This document shows, piece by piece, positions 26,568-34,534 of a stretch of 64,000 nt of DNA (its first letter is position 1; the number at the start of each line of letters is the position of its first letter). Below the pieces are notes generated by a model. The model was given only the letters and a program-made list of their open reading frames with translations. It was not told the origin of the DNA and did not search any database. The position numbers were made by a program, and so were the translations under genes. Where the stretch lies: NCBI GenBank assembly GCA_964522105.1, contig CAZFVA010000006.1:69613-133612 (forward strand). Direction: 5' to 3'. This DNA comes from JAGOFO01 sp964522105 (GTDB lineage Bacteria; Myxococcota_A; UBA9042; DTJE01).

Positions 26568-27758
26568 ATGATGGGCGTTTGGTTGCTCGGTATTCTGGCC
26601 GTGGGCCTGGTGGCCGTGGGAATGGTTGAAAATTTCTTCCATCGCCGGGCCTTGTTTTCAATAAACAGAAGAATTCATGTCGCCGGAACCCGTGGAAAGT
26701 CCAGCGTTACCAGACTGCTTGCCGCCGGTATGAATAATTTCGGGATAAGGACAGCGGCCAAGACGACCGGGACGACCGCCCGGATGATAACGCCGGAAGG
26801 TCGCGAGCTTCCGATGTTCAGACCGACCGGTCCCAACATAATTGAACAGAAGAGGGCTGTGGCGGCCGCCAGGGACATGGGTTCGGATGCCATCGTCATG
26901 GAATGTATGGCTCTGCAGCCGACTCTGCACTGGGTTTCCGAAGACAAGCTGGTTCGGGCAACCCACGCTGTAATTACAAATGCACGTCCGGACCATCTTG
27001 ACGTCATGGGCCCGGACGAAACGGATGTCGCAAGGACGCTGGCCGCCATCATTCCCCGAAAAGGCATCGTTTTTACTGCTGAAAGGCGGAATATTCAGAT
27101 ATTGCGGGACGCCGCCGCTGACAGAAGTGCATCTCTTGTTGAAGTCACCGAAGATGACGTAAAAGCCATAACCCCTGATGACATGAAAGGATTTTCATAT
27201 CAGGAACACCCCGAGAATGTCGCGTTGGCGTTGAAGGTTCTGGAGTCTTTTGGAATAACGAAGGAAGCTGCGATTCCCGGCATGTGGAAGGCCAATGCGG
27301 ACCCCGGTGCTTTGAAGGAATACGTTGTGAACTACTTCGGCAGGCGGATTGTGTTCGTTAACGGGTTCGCCGCTAATGACCCTGAATCGAGTGAGACGAT
27401 CTGGAACATGTCGATTGCCCGTCATAAAGACGTGAAAAAGGTCATGGCCATATTCAATTTGCGCGAAGATCGGCCGGCCAGGACGCTTCAGATGGTTAAT
27501 GACACCGCTTTCTGGAAGCAGGCCGACAAAGTGATAGTCATGGGAACCGGGGCCTACCAATTCATCAAGGCGGCTGCAAAAAGCGGGATGGATCCTGCGC
27601 TGTTTGTGGACGCATCGGACGACAGGGTAGAAGGCATTTTTGAAAAGATTCTGGAAAACTGCGCCAGTTCCAACCTGTTGATTGGTATGGGAAATATCGG
27701 TGGATTCGGTCTGCCGCTAGTTTCCTATTTCAGCAATCGCAGTGAAGTCGGGGAGTGA
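26568..27758 (+). CDS. pgsB: Poly-gamma-glutamate synthase PgsB/CapB
   Basis: PgsB is the ATP-dependent ligase of poly-gamma-glutamate synthesis, a Mur-ligase-related amide ligase at the inner membrane. The 396-residue protein has an N-terminal membrane helix (about 3-22), a P-loop VAGTRGKSSVTRLLAAG (about 38-54) and the Mur-like TTGTTAR segment. Next come FRPTGPNIIEQ, VMECMALQP (the conserved acidic residue) and the metal-binding type TNARPDHLDVMGP. The last part, NLREDRPART and IGMGNIGG, is typical of PgsB. It is the first gene of a tight pgsB-pgsC-pgsW operon. ATG at 26568 or the next codon (26571) could start; GGGG lies about 10 bases upstream. Confidence 0.93.
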   Translation: MMGVWLLGILAVGLVAVGMVENFFHRRALFSINRRIHVAGTRGKSSVTRLLAAGMNNFGIRTAAKTTGTTARMITPEGRELPMFRPTGPNIIEQKRAVAAARDMGSDAIVMECMALQPTLHWVSEDKLVRATHAVITNARPDHLDVMGPDETDVARTLAAIIPRKGIVFTAERRNIQILRDAAADRSASLVEVTEDDVKAITPDDMKGFSYQEHPENVALALKVLESFGITKEAAIPGMWKANADPGALKEYVVNYFGRRIVFVNGFAANDPESSETIWNMSIARHKDVKKVMAIFNLREDRPARTLQMVNDTAFWKQADKVIVMGTGAYQFIKAAAKSGMDPALFVDASDDRVEGIFEKILENCASSNLLIGMGNIGGFGLPLVSYFSNRSEVGE

Positions 27759-27763
27759 TACGG

Positions 27764-28216
27764 ATGGTTGCTGAACTGCTGCCTGTTTCGATTGGTATTG
27801 GAATCGTGACGGGACTTCTGTTTTCCGAGGCGTTCGGTGTCGCGACGGGCGGCATCGTCGTGCCGGGTTATCTGGCACTTTTCATCGATCAGCCGTTGAC
27901 GATTGCGGTTACGGTCGGGGCGGGTTTCCTGACGTTTGCCGTGGTGCGCGGGCTGTCAGTCTATCTGATTATTTTCGGGCGCAGGCGCACGGCGGTGATG
28001 ATCCTGTTTGGCTATCTTGCCGGTATGCTTGTCAGTCAATATACCAGCCAGCAGAGCAGCGGATTCGAAGTCATCGGGTACATTATCCCTGGTCTGATCG
28101 CCCTGTGGATGGATCGGCAGGGAATCGTTCAGACGCTTTCTTCCCTGACTATTGTTACCGTCATTGTCAGGCTGGTCCTGGTCGTCACCGGCTTTTCGGA
28201 AGGGTGGACGCGATGA
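27764..28216 (+). CDS. pgsC: Poly-gamma-glutamate biosynthesis membrane protein PgsC/CapC
   Basis: This 150-residue inner-membrane protein has about five hydrophobic segments and forms the synthase core with PgsB. The PgsC signature FSEAFGVATGGIVVPGYLAL lies near the N-terminus, followed by a long hydrophobic middle and GYIIPGLIALWMDRQGIVQT. The ATG at 27764 is preferred because GGGGAG lies 8 bases upstream; a GTG three codons earlier, overlapping the pgsB stop, is the alternative. Its stop overlaps the pgsW start (ATGA). Confidence 0.92.
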   Translation: MVAELLPVSIGIGIVTGLLFSEAFGVATGGIVVPGYLALFIDQPLTIAVTVGAGFLTFAVVRGLSVYLIIFGRRRTAVMILFGYLAGMLVSQYTSQQSSGFEVIGYIIPGLIALWMDRQGIVQTLSSLTIVTVIVRLVLVVTGFSEGWTR

Positions 28217-29367
28217 AAAAACTCTACTGGAGACCGCGGCGAATTTCAAAATCTGTAATGGTTGTGGTCGCGGTCATTGCGGTCGCCGGGCTGCTGCTTG
28301 TCGAAAACGTCCGGGTACAGGAAAAGCAGCGTTACTACCAGTTGAAGGTCAGTGCGGCAAAGCTGGCTTCAACGGCATCTGAAGCTATCAAGGCGGAGAG
28401 GCTGCGACTGGCCCATCCCATAAACTATGAATTTGACCCGGCCGGGACCGGGTTGATCGGCGAGGCAGTTACTCCGGTTACGACCAATCCCGGTTATCTG
28501 ATATCCAAGCGAAGCTCGGTAAACCCGAATTTCGCGGCGGTCATCGTACATCTGCTGAAAAGGGCAGGTCTGGAAAAAGGCGACATTGTAGCGGTCGGGG
28601 TCTCGGGATCCTTTCCAGGGATGAATATCAGTGTCTTTTCGGCCATTTCCGTGCTGGGCCTGAAACCGATCATCATATCCAGCGTCGGTTCTTCCCAGTG
28701 GGGCGCCAATTTCCCGGATTTCATGTGGCCCGACATGGAAAAGCTGCTGAACGATCAGAAGATATTCCCGTATCGTTCCGAGGCCGTGACACGCGGCGGT
28801 ATCGACGATACGGCGCTTGGACTTAACCCGGAAGCCATCGCGTTGATAGACGCCTCGATTGCCCGAAGCGGACGTCCGGGTCTTGCCGTTGAAAATTATG
28901 CAGACAGCGTTGAAAAACGTATGAAGGTTTACGAGAAGTTTGCTGCCGGCAAGCCGATCGCGGCATACATAAATATTGGTGGCGGTACTGTCTCGGTTGG
29001 AACTTCGGTTGGAAAGAAGATGTTTTCGGCCGGCTTGAATACAGCCGTCCCCGGTGGAAAGAATCCTTCGGTCGATTCCATGTTGATGCGGTTCGCGTCC
29101 GATGGGATACCGGTTATTCATCTGACTAAATTCAGCGGGCTTGCCAGAAAATGGGATCTGCCGGTCGGCCCCCGTACACCTCAGAAGGCTGGCGAAGGTC
29201 CCGCTTTTATAGTAGAAGGTTATAATAGAATTATGGCTGCTGTCGTTCTGGCCTTCATCGTTCTGTTGATGATCGCCTTTGTCCGCATGGACTGGGGCTA
29301 CAGGATATTCAGCACGGCCAGAAAAGACGCTGCCCGCAGCACAGCAACGCCCGAACGCATGGTCTGA
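28213..29367 (+). CDS. pgsW: Poly-gamma-glutamate system protein (PgsW-like)
   Basis: This 384-residue membrane-anchored protein matches the 'poly-gamma-glutamate system protein' family found with pgsBC in some Gram-negatives. There is a membrane helix near the N-terminus (about 14-32) and another near the C-terminus (about 335-355), and a large domain between them is probably periplasmic. The domain contains the segments GVSGSFPGMNIS, SSVGSSQWGAN, DDTALGLNP and INIGGGTVSVGTSVG; no catalytic role is established. The start is the ATG overlapping the pgsC stop by four bases (ATGA), so it is translationally coupled. It may replace PgsA/CapA in export or assembly (inference). Confidence 0.8.
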   Translation: MKKLYWRPRRISKSVMVVVAVIAVAGLLLVENVRVQEKQRYYQLKVSAAKLASTASEAIKAERLRLAHPINYEFDPAGTGLIGEAVTPVTTNPGYLISKRSSVNPNFAAVIVHLLKRAGLEKGDIVAVGVSGSFPGMNISVFSAISVLGLKPIIISSVGSSQWGANFPDFMWPDMEKLLNDQKIFPYRSEAVTRGGIDDTALGLNPEAIALIDASIARSGRPGLAVENYADSVEKRMKVYEKFAAGKPIAAYINIGGGTVSVGTSVGKKMFSAGLNTAVPGGKNPSVDSMLMRFASDGIPVIHLTKFSGLARKWDLPVGPRTPQKAGEGPAFIVEGYNRIMAAVVLAFIVLLMIAFVRMDWGYRIFSTARKDAARSTATPERMV

Positions 29368-29386
29368 CTTGTTGATGGGGTCAATT

Positions 29387-30949
29387 ATGAAAGTCTATGA
29401 AGGTTCAATCCTTACCTGCGACGCCAGTGATTCTGTGTGCCGTTACCTGGTTGAAGATGGCGGGAAAATCCTGTGGACGGGAAATCAACTGCCCGCGCAG
29501 TATGAAAATTCAAGCAGGGTAAATCTTGATGGTGGTGCGCTTGTCCCTTCGTTTGCGGACAGTCATATACATTTTGCGTCGTTTGCGCTGTTTCATTCGG
29601 GACTTGATGTCAGGTCGGCGCGCAGTATCGCTGAGCTGCAGGCCAGGCTGAAGGCATTCGCCGCAACGTGCAAATCGGCCATCGTTGTCGGGTTCGGGGC
29701 TTCAGTGCACTGTGTGGCTGAAAGACGCATGATTTCCAGGCAGGAAATCGATGAAGTATGCTCGGATCGTCCTGTCTTCATTGTTAAATATGACGGTCAT
29801 GCGTGCCTTGTAAATTCGAAGATGATCGCGCAGCTTCCACCGCACATCGCGTCGTTGCGCGGCTATCACGCAGATTCCGGTGAAATGAATCAGGAAGCCT
29901 ATTTCGCCTGCACCGATTTCGTCACGTCGTCCATTCCGCCGCTGGAAGTCGTCCGCAACATGATTACGGCAGCTTCTGAAATCGTCCGGCTTGGAACCGG
30001 GAAAATAGATGTTGTGTCAGGGGTCGGCTTTCCGCGCGACCTTGACGTAGATCTTGAACGCTGGTTTGCAAGGGGTACCGATTCCGGCCTTCAGATGAGA
30101 ATCTTCTTTCAGACGATGGACATACGGAAGGTCAGGCGCCGCAGACTGCCCAGAATTGGCGGGTGTTTTGCCACCGCCCTTGACGGTTGCTTCGGCAGTA
30201 TGGATGCGGCGATGCTGCGTCCATACGAAGGTACTGATAACACTGGCGTTCTGTTTTATGATGACCGGACTGTCAAGGACTTCTGCATCAACGCCAACCG
30301 TGCCGGGCTTCAGATTGAACTGCACGCAATCGGTGATGCGGCATTTCGTCAGGCCGTAAACGCCATCGAGGCCGCGCTTCGCGATACGCCGCGACCTGAC
30401 CATCGTCACGGAATAATTCATGCCTGTCTGCCAACGATTGAGGGCTTGTACAGGTGTGTCGAGCTTGGGATTCAGATTCCGCTGCAGCCCGGTTTCCAGT
30501 TGTGGGAACTGGAACCGCTTGAATACATTGAATCAATTCTGGGTGATCGCGCGGCCCGGATTTCACCGCTGCGGTTCATGGCGGACATTGGAATTATGAT
30601 GAGCGGCGGTTCAGACGCGCCGTGTACTTTGCCTGACCCGATAGCCGGAATGTACGCAGCGTGTAATCACTATGTCCCGGCGCAGTCACTGACAGTGAGG
30701 CAGGCGTTGCGCCTGTTCACGATTAATGGTTACAGATCGACTTTTGATGACAGGGAAAGGGGCTCGCTTGAAGCTGGCAAGTACGCAGATATGGCCGTAC
30801 TTTCGGCCAGTCCTTATGACACCAGTCCGCAGGACCTGAAGACGATTGTCGTTAAAGATACGATTCTGGGCGGGCGCCCGTATGGACCGCCGGCACAGGG
30901 ACCGGTCGGGGTTATTCTGAAAGGGTTGCTGTCGCGAAGGGCGATCTGA
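29387..30949 (+). CDS. Amidohydrolase-family metal-dependent hydrolase (YtcJ-like)
   Basis: This is a 520-residue cytoplasmic enzyme with the amidohydrolase fold: an N-terminal beta domain, then a metal-dependent TIM barrel (about 50-460) and a return to the beta domain. Metal-site motifs are visible: SFADSHIHF (HxH), IELHAIGDAAF, the HRHGIIHAC segment and MMSGGSDAP with the catalytic Asp. YtcJ-like enzymes hydrolyse amide bonds, but the substrate is not predictable from sequence. It starts 19 bases after pgsW on the same strand, so it may be part of that operon. ATG at 29387 is chosen after GATGGGG; ATG at 29375 is possible. Confidence 0.88.
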   Translation: MKVYEGSILTCDASDSVCRYLVEDGGKILWTGNQLPAQYENSSRVNLDGGALVPSFADSHIHFASFALFHSGLDVRSARSIAELQARLKAFAATCKSAIVVGFGASVHCVAERRMISRQEIDEVCSDRPVFIVKYDGHACLVNSKMIAQLPPHIASLRGYHADSGEMNQEAYFACTDFVTSSIPPLEVVRNMITAASEIVRLGTGKIDVVSGVGFPRDLDVDLERWFARGTDSGLQMRIFFQTMDIRKVRRRRLPRIGGCFATALDGCFGSMDAAMLRPYEGTDNTGVLFYDDRTVKDFCINANRAGLQIELHAIGDAAFRQAVNAIEAALRDTPRPDHRHGIIHACLPTIEGLYRCVELGIQIPLQPGFQLWELEPLEYIESILGDRAARISPLRFMADIGIMMSGGSDAPCTLPDPIAGMYAACNHYVPAQSLTVRQALRLFTINGYRSTFDDRERGSLEAGKYADMAVLSASPYDTSPQDLKTIVVKDTILGGRPYGPPAQGPVGVILKGLLSRRAI

Positions 30950-30980
30950 CGACGTTCAAAATCTTGTAACCAATCTTTTT

Positions 30981-32306
30981 TTAACCAGTTATTGCGTGCA
31001 GGCGTCTTCGCCACGATGCGAAACCGCGCTGGGTGTAGCGTCGCGGGTAGGTTTTGTAAAGTGCCTCGGCCAGCAGGGCGCGGACCATTGCATCGGCAAG
31101 TCCGGGGGCCATCGTAACAGCCGACGGCGTCGCCAGCACGACCTTGATTTTTGCAGCAAGTCCGGCCAGTTTGAACTCATCCCGCATCTTCCAGAAGGCC
31201 GGCCCGTTAAGACCACCGGCTTTGAAAAAAGCCAGCATTGGTGCCCGCGGACCAAAGAAGACAAAGTTCTTGAAGACGTCCAGAAACGCGAATTCAGCGT
31301 GTTTGCGGAAAAACCTGTACGGGTAGTCCCAGAGGCCGGCCACTGAAAAATCGTTCTTCAAGATGGCCTGGTGGGCTGTCTCGGCGGCGATAATGGCTGC
31401 GCTTATAGAGCTTGTGACGCCTGACCCGTTGATCGGATTTGCCATGCAGGCGCTGTCGCCGATCAACATGAACCCCGGGCCCACAACGCCATCAAACGGG
31501 CGCCGCAAAGGAATTCTGCAGTAGTGGCCGGCCCTTACGATGGAGTCACCCACGCCACCTTCGGTCGCAACCATCTGTTCCAGAAGGATTTTGGGGTCAG
31601 TGCACGGCTGTGACGGGTCAGATGAACCGATTGCCCCGGCAAAGATGTCGCACAGGCCGTCAGGCTCGCGGCTGATCCAGTTAGTTGCATTACTGTCGCC
31701 CAGGCAGATGACCGATTTTCCGCCATTGGACGTGTCGCGCCTGATTTCGCGGTAGGTGATCATCATCTGGGATTCAGGAATAGTGGCGTCGAATCCCCAC
31801 TTCGGGCCGAACGCGGCACGCAGTGCGCCGGCGGCACCGGTCGCATCAACAGTGATTGGCGCGCGGATTTCGGATTGTTTGCCTTTGGAATCGACGACGG
31901 TCATTCCGACGCAGTTGCCGTTGTGCAGGATCGGGCCGACGGCCTTAACGCCAAATCGTATGGTTACGCCTGCTTCAATCGCGTGTGCTATCAGTCTTGC
32001 GGCAAGCAGTTTTCTTTCAACGTTGACGATGTCATCAGGCATGAAGGTCAGAGTAGGGTACGTTGTGCCTTTGACGTTTACATTGAACTGGAACGAGGTG
32101 CGCAGTTCAGGCGGTTCAGGCCTTGTTATACCGGCAGCGTCAAACGATGAAAGATCAACGCTGTCCCACCAGTCGTGACCGATGTCTTCCCGTCGGGACG
32201 GCTCGCAGATAATCACTTTGTGTCCAAGTGCCGCTAGACGCGCCGCAAAAACGGTTCCAGCAACACCGGCGCCGGCGACGACGGCATCAAAATTATTGTC
32301 GGACAT
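30981..32306 (-). CDS. FAD-dependent oxidoreductase of the geranylgeranyl reductase family
   Basis: This 441-residue flavoprotein has an N-terminal Rossmann motif VVAGAGVAGTVFAARLAALG followed by the acidic end IICEP. A second FAD contact MLIGDSACMANPINGSGV (about 290-307) is typical of the geranylgeranyl reductase/halogenase-like group. These enzymes reduce isoprenoid chains or hydroxylate/halogenate aromatics; the K-x-W motif of halogenases was not seen, and the substrate is unknown. An extended -10 (TGCTATGAT) on the minus strand near 32351-32359 may be its promoter. Its ribosome site is weak. It converges with the amidohydrolase gene. Confidence 0.82.
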   Translation of the reverse strand: MSDNNFDAVVAGAGVAGTVFAARLAALGHKVIICEPSRREDIGHDWWDSVDLSSFDAAGITRPEPPELRTSFQFNVNVKGTTYPTLTFMPDDIVNVERKLLAARLIAHAIEAGVTIRFGVKAVGPILHNGNCVGMTVVDSKGKQSEIRAPITVDATGAAGALRAAFGPKWGFDATIPESQMMITYREIRRDTSNGGKSVICLGDSNATNWISREPDGLCDIFAGAIGSSDPSQPCTDPKILLEQMVATEGGVGDSIVRAGHYCRIPLRRPFDGVVGPGFMLIGDSACMANPINGSGVTSSISAAIIAAETAHQAILKNDFSVAGLWDYPYRFFRKHAEFAFLDVFKNFVFFGPRAPMLAFFKAGGLNGPAFWKMRDEFKLAGLAAKIKVVLATPSAVTMAPGLADAMVRALLAEALYKTYPRRYTQRGFASWRRRLHAITG

Positions 32307-32461
32307 AACTATGTATTCACCAGTTGAATTAAGGTTACGGGGCCACGGTAATCATAGCAGAACGTTGGTCAGGGATTAAGGTTTCCGAATATTGTGGTAG
32401 GATCCGGTCAAACAGACTTATGTCTGCCTTGAAAACCGTTTGACGCAGGGATGGATTCAAA

Positions 32462-34450
32462 ATGAAAAAGATACTGGTTTCGCGGGTTATTGTTTCGCTT
32501 TGTATATCAGGATTGATTGCTTTTGCTGTTGCGTGTTCGGGCAGCAGCAGCCCTGAAGACGCAATAATCGTTGATGACGTGATTGGCGATGTCGGCGGTG
32601 ACACTGCAGGCGGTGATGTGATCGATGACATCGCAGTCGACACAACGGTCCCGATTGACTGGGAAACGTACCTTCACCCGGCAGATGCCGTTACACCAGA
32701 TGGCAAGAAGCGCCTGGTCATTCTGCATACCAACGACCTTCATGCACATATGAACGGCACCGGTCCGGTCATGGATTTCACGCCCGGTTCCATAAACGAC
32801 GACGACACTGTTGGCGGCCTGGCCAGAATCGCCGCCATGTTTGCAAGGGAAAAGGCCAACCTTGGCGCGAACGAAGTGATGATCGGTCTGGATGCCGGTG
32901 ACTTCAGTTTTGGAACGGCATTTTCGGCACTGGCGAAGGATACCGGCCTTGAATTAAAGATGATGGATCAGATGGGTTATGTTGGCGTAACCATCGGAAA
33001 CCATGAGCTGGACTGGACACCTGCCGGGTTGGCTGAAGTCATAACGAACGGATTGGAAGGCTCGGATGGACTGACCGTGCTTGCGTCAAACCTGGTGTAT
33101 TCCGCCGAGTCTGCTGACGACGACGCGCTTGCTGCGCTGGTCGGAACTAAAATCAAGCCGTACAAAGTTATAACGCTTGATAACGGCATCAAGGTCGGTC
33201 TTTTCGGACTTCTTGGCACAAACGCCATCAAACTGTCCCCGCACGCAGACCCAGTCACCGTACGTCCGCTTGATGAAGCAGCCACTGAAATGGTTGATAT
33301 CCTGCGAAATCAGGAAGGCGTTGACATCGTAATTGCGCTTTCACATTCTGGCGTTACGGAAGGCGCCACGACCGGCGAAGACGAAACGCTGGCGGGTGCA
33401 GTTACCGGTATTGATGTGATTATCAGTGGTCACACACACACGCTGCTGGCAGAACCGACCATTGTTGACGGGACTTACATCGTTCAGACCGGCTGCTACG
33501 GCAAGGCTCTTGGCCGCCTGGTCATGGTTGAGAAGGACGGCGGCGGTTATCAGTTTGAATCATGGAAGACGATGCCTGTTGACGATACTAATCCCGGCCT
33601 TCCTGAATACATGGATGAAATTGACGGCTATCAGGCCATGCTTGGGGAAACTGTTTTTCAGGGCCTCGGTGCCGGATATGCCGATGCGGTCGCGACCACC
33701 GAATTTAATCTGATGCCGGTTGAGTACTCAGAGTCTGGCCTTGGTAACCTGATTGCCGACGGCGTCAGGGCCAGCGCGGCTAAGTTTGTCGGCGAGCCCT
33801 TCGACGTGGCTTTCGAAGCGAACGGCGTCATTCGCGATGGTTTCGCGATCGGACAGACCGGCAAGATCACGATGGGTGACATCTTCCAGGTTCTTCCGCT
33901 TGGAATCGGCCCTGACGGCGATGTTGGATACCCGCTTCTGTCAATCTACCTGACCGCTGCGGAACTTAAAGCGGCCCTGGAAATCATTGTTGGTATAGCC
34001 CCGATTGTCTCGGATTCTTTCTTCCTTCAGATTAGTGGACTTAAGTTCGAGTATAAGCCGGGCAATGATACTTTCTATATGGTTACAAAGGTTTACATGG
34101 CCGATGGAAACGGCGGCTACGAAACAACCCCGCTTGATACGACTTCTGCCAACACGAAACTGTACCGGGTCGCGACGAACCTCTACATCGGTCAGATGCT
34201 TGGCGTTATCAAGGAAATGCTTGGTGGCATGGTTTCGCTTGAACCTAAGAACGCCGAAGGCGTGATCTATGACAACATCGAGGACGCCATAATCGACATT
34301 GATCCTGACACAGCAGGTATTCAGGAATTGAAGCTGTGGCGCGCAATGTATGACTTCATGGCGAATCTGCCCGAGCCGACCGAGGGCGCACTGGCTGCGG
34401 TACCTGCCGTTTACGCCACCGACATGAAGCGTCAGAAGGCGGTTCAGTAG
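32462..34450 (+). CDS. 5'-nucleotidase/UshA-type metallophosphatase lipoprotein
   Basis: This is a 662-residue predicted lipoprotein. The signal ends IAFAVAC (about Cys25), followed by an Asp/Val/Gly tether (about 26-65). The calcineurin-like metallophosphatase domain (about 75-330) shows the metal-binding set: ILHTNDLHAHMNG, GLDAGDFSFG, IGNHELDW, LSHSG and ISGHTHTLL. A 5'-nucleotidase C-terminal domain (about 400-600) with SGLGNLIADG and EANGVIRDG provides the nucleotide-binding part. Extracellular nucleotides (or UDP-sugars, as for UshA) are dephosphorylated to feed phosphate and nucleosides to the cell. That would fit with the PiT phosphate uptake operon in the same window, though they are 15 kb apart. 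Confidence 0.92.
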   Translation: MKKILVSRVIVSLCISGLIAFAVACSGSSSPEDAIIVDDVIGDVGGDTAGGDVIDDIAVDTTVPIDWETYLHPADAVTPDGKKRLVILHTNDLHAHMNGTGPVMDFTPGSINDDDTVGGLARIAAMFAREKANLGANEVMIGLDAGDFSFGTAFSALAKDTGLELKMMDQMGYVGVTIGNHELDWTPAGLAEVITNGLEGSDGLTVLASNLVYSAESADDDALAALVGTKIKPYKVITLDNGIKVGLFGLLGTNAIKLSPHADPVTVRPLDEAATEMVDILRNQEGVDIVIALSHSGVTEGATTGEDETLAGAVTGIDVIISGHTHTLLAEPTIVDGTYIVQTGCYGKALGRLVMVEKDGGGYQFESWKTMPVDDTNPGLPEYMDEIDGYQAMLGETVFQGLGAGYADAVATTEFNLMPVEYSESGLGNLIADGVRASAAKFVGEPFDVAFEANGVIRDGFAIGQTGKITMGDIFQVLPLGIGPDGDVGYPLLSIYLTAAELKAALEIIVGIAPIVSDSFFLQISGLKFEYKPGNDTFYMVTKVYMADGNGGYETTPLDTTSANTKLYRVATNLYIGQMLGVIKEMLGGMVSLEPKNAEGVIYDNIEDAIIDIDPDTAGIQELKLWRAMYDFMANLPEPTEGALAAVPAVYATDMKRQKAVQ

Positions 34451-34519
34451 AACGGCATTGTCCGGTGACACCCGCAATTCTTTCCGATTCCTGCCAGTAG
34501 TTATCAGCTCGGCCCTTGT

Positions 34520-34525
34520 GATAAT
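34520..34525 (+). promoter_or_regulatory. Extended -10 element immediately before the GT-C-like gene
   Basis: TGT followed by GATAAT (34520-34525) places transcription start near 34532, essentially on the start codon (GTG 34532/ATG 34535). No Shine-Dalgarno sequence is seen. A leaderless mRNA is possible. Confidence 0.35.
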
Positions 34526-34534
34526 CTTGCCGTG

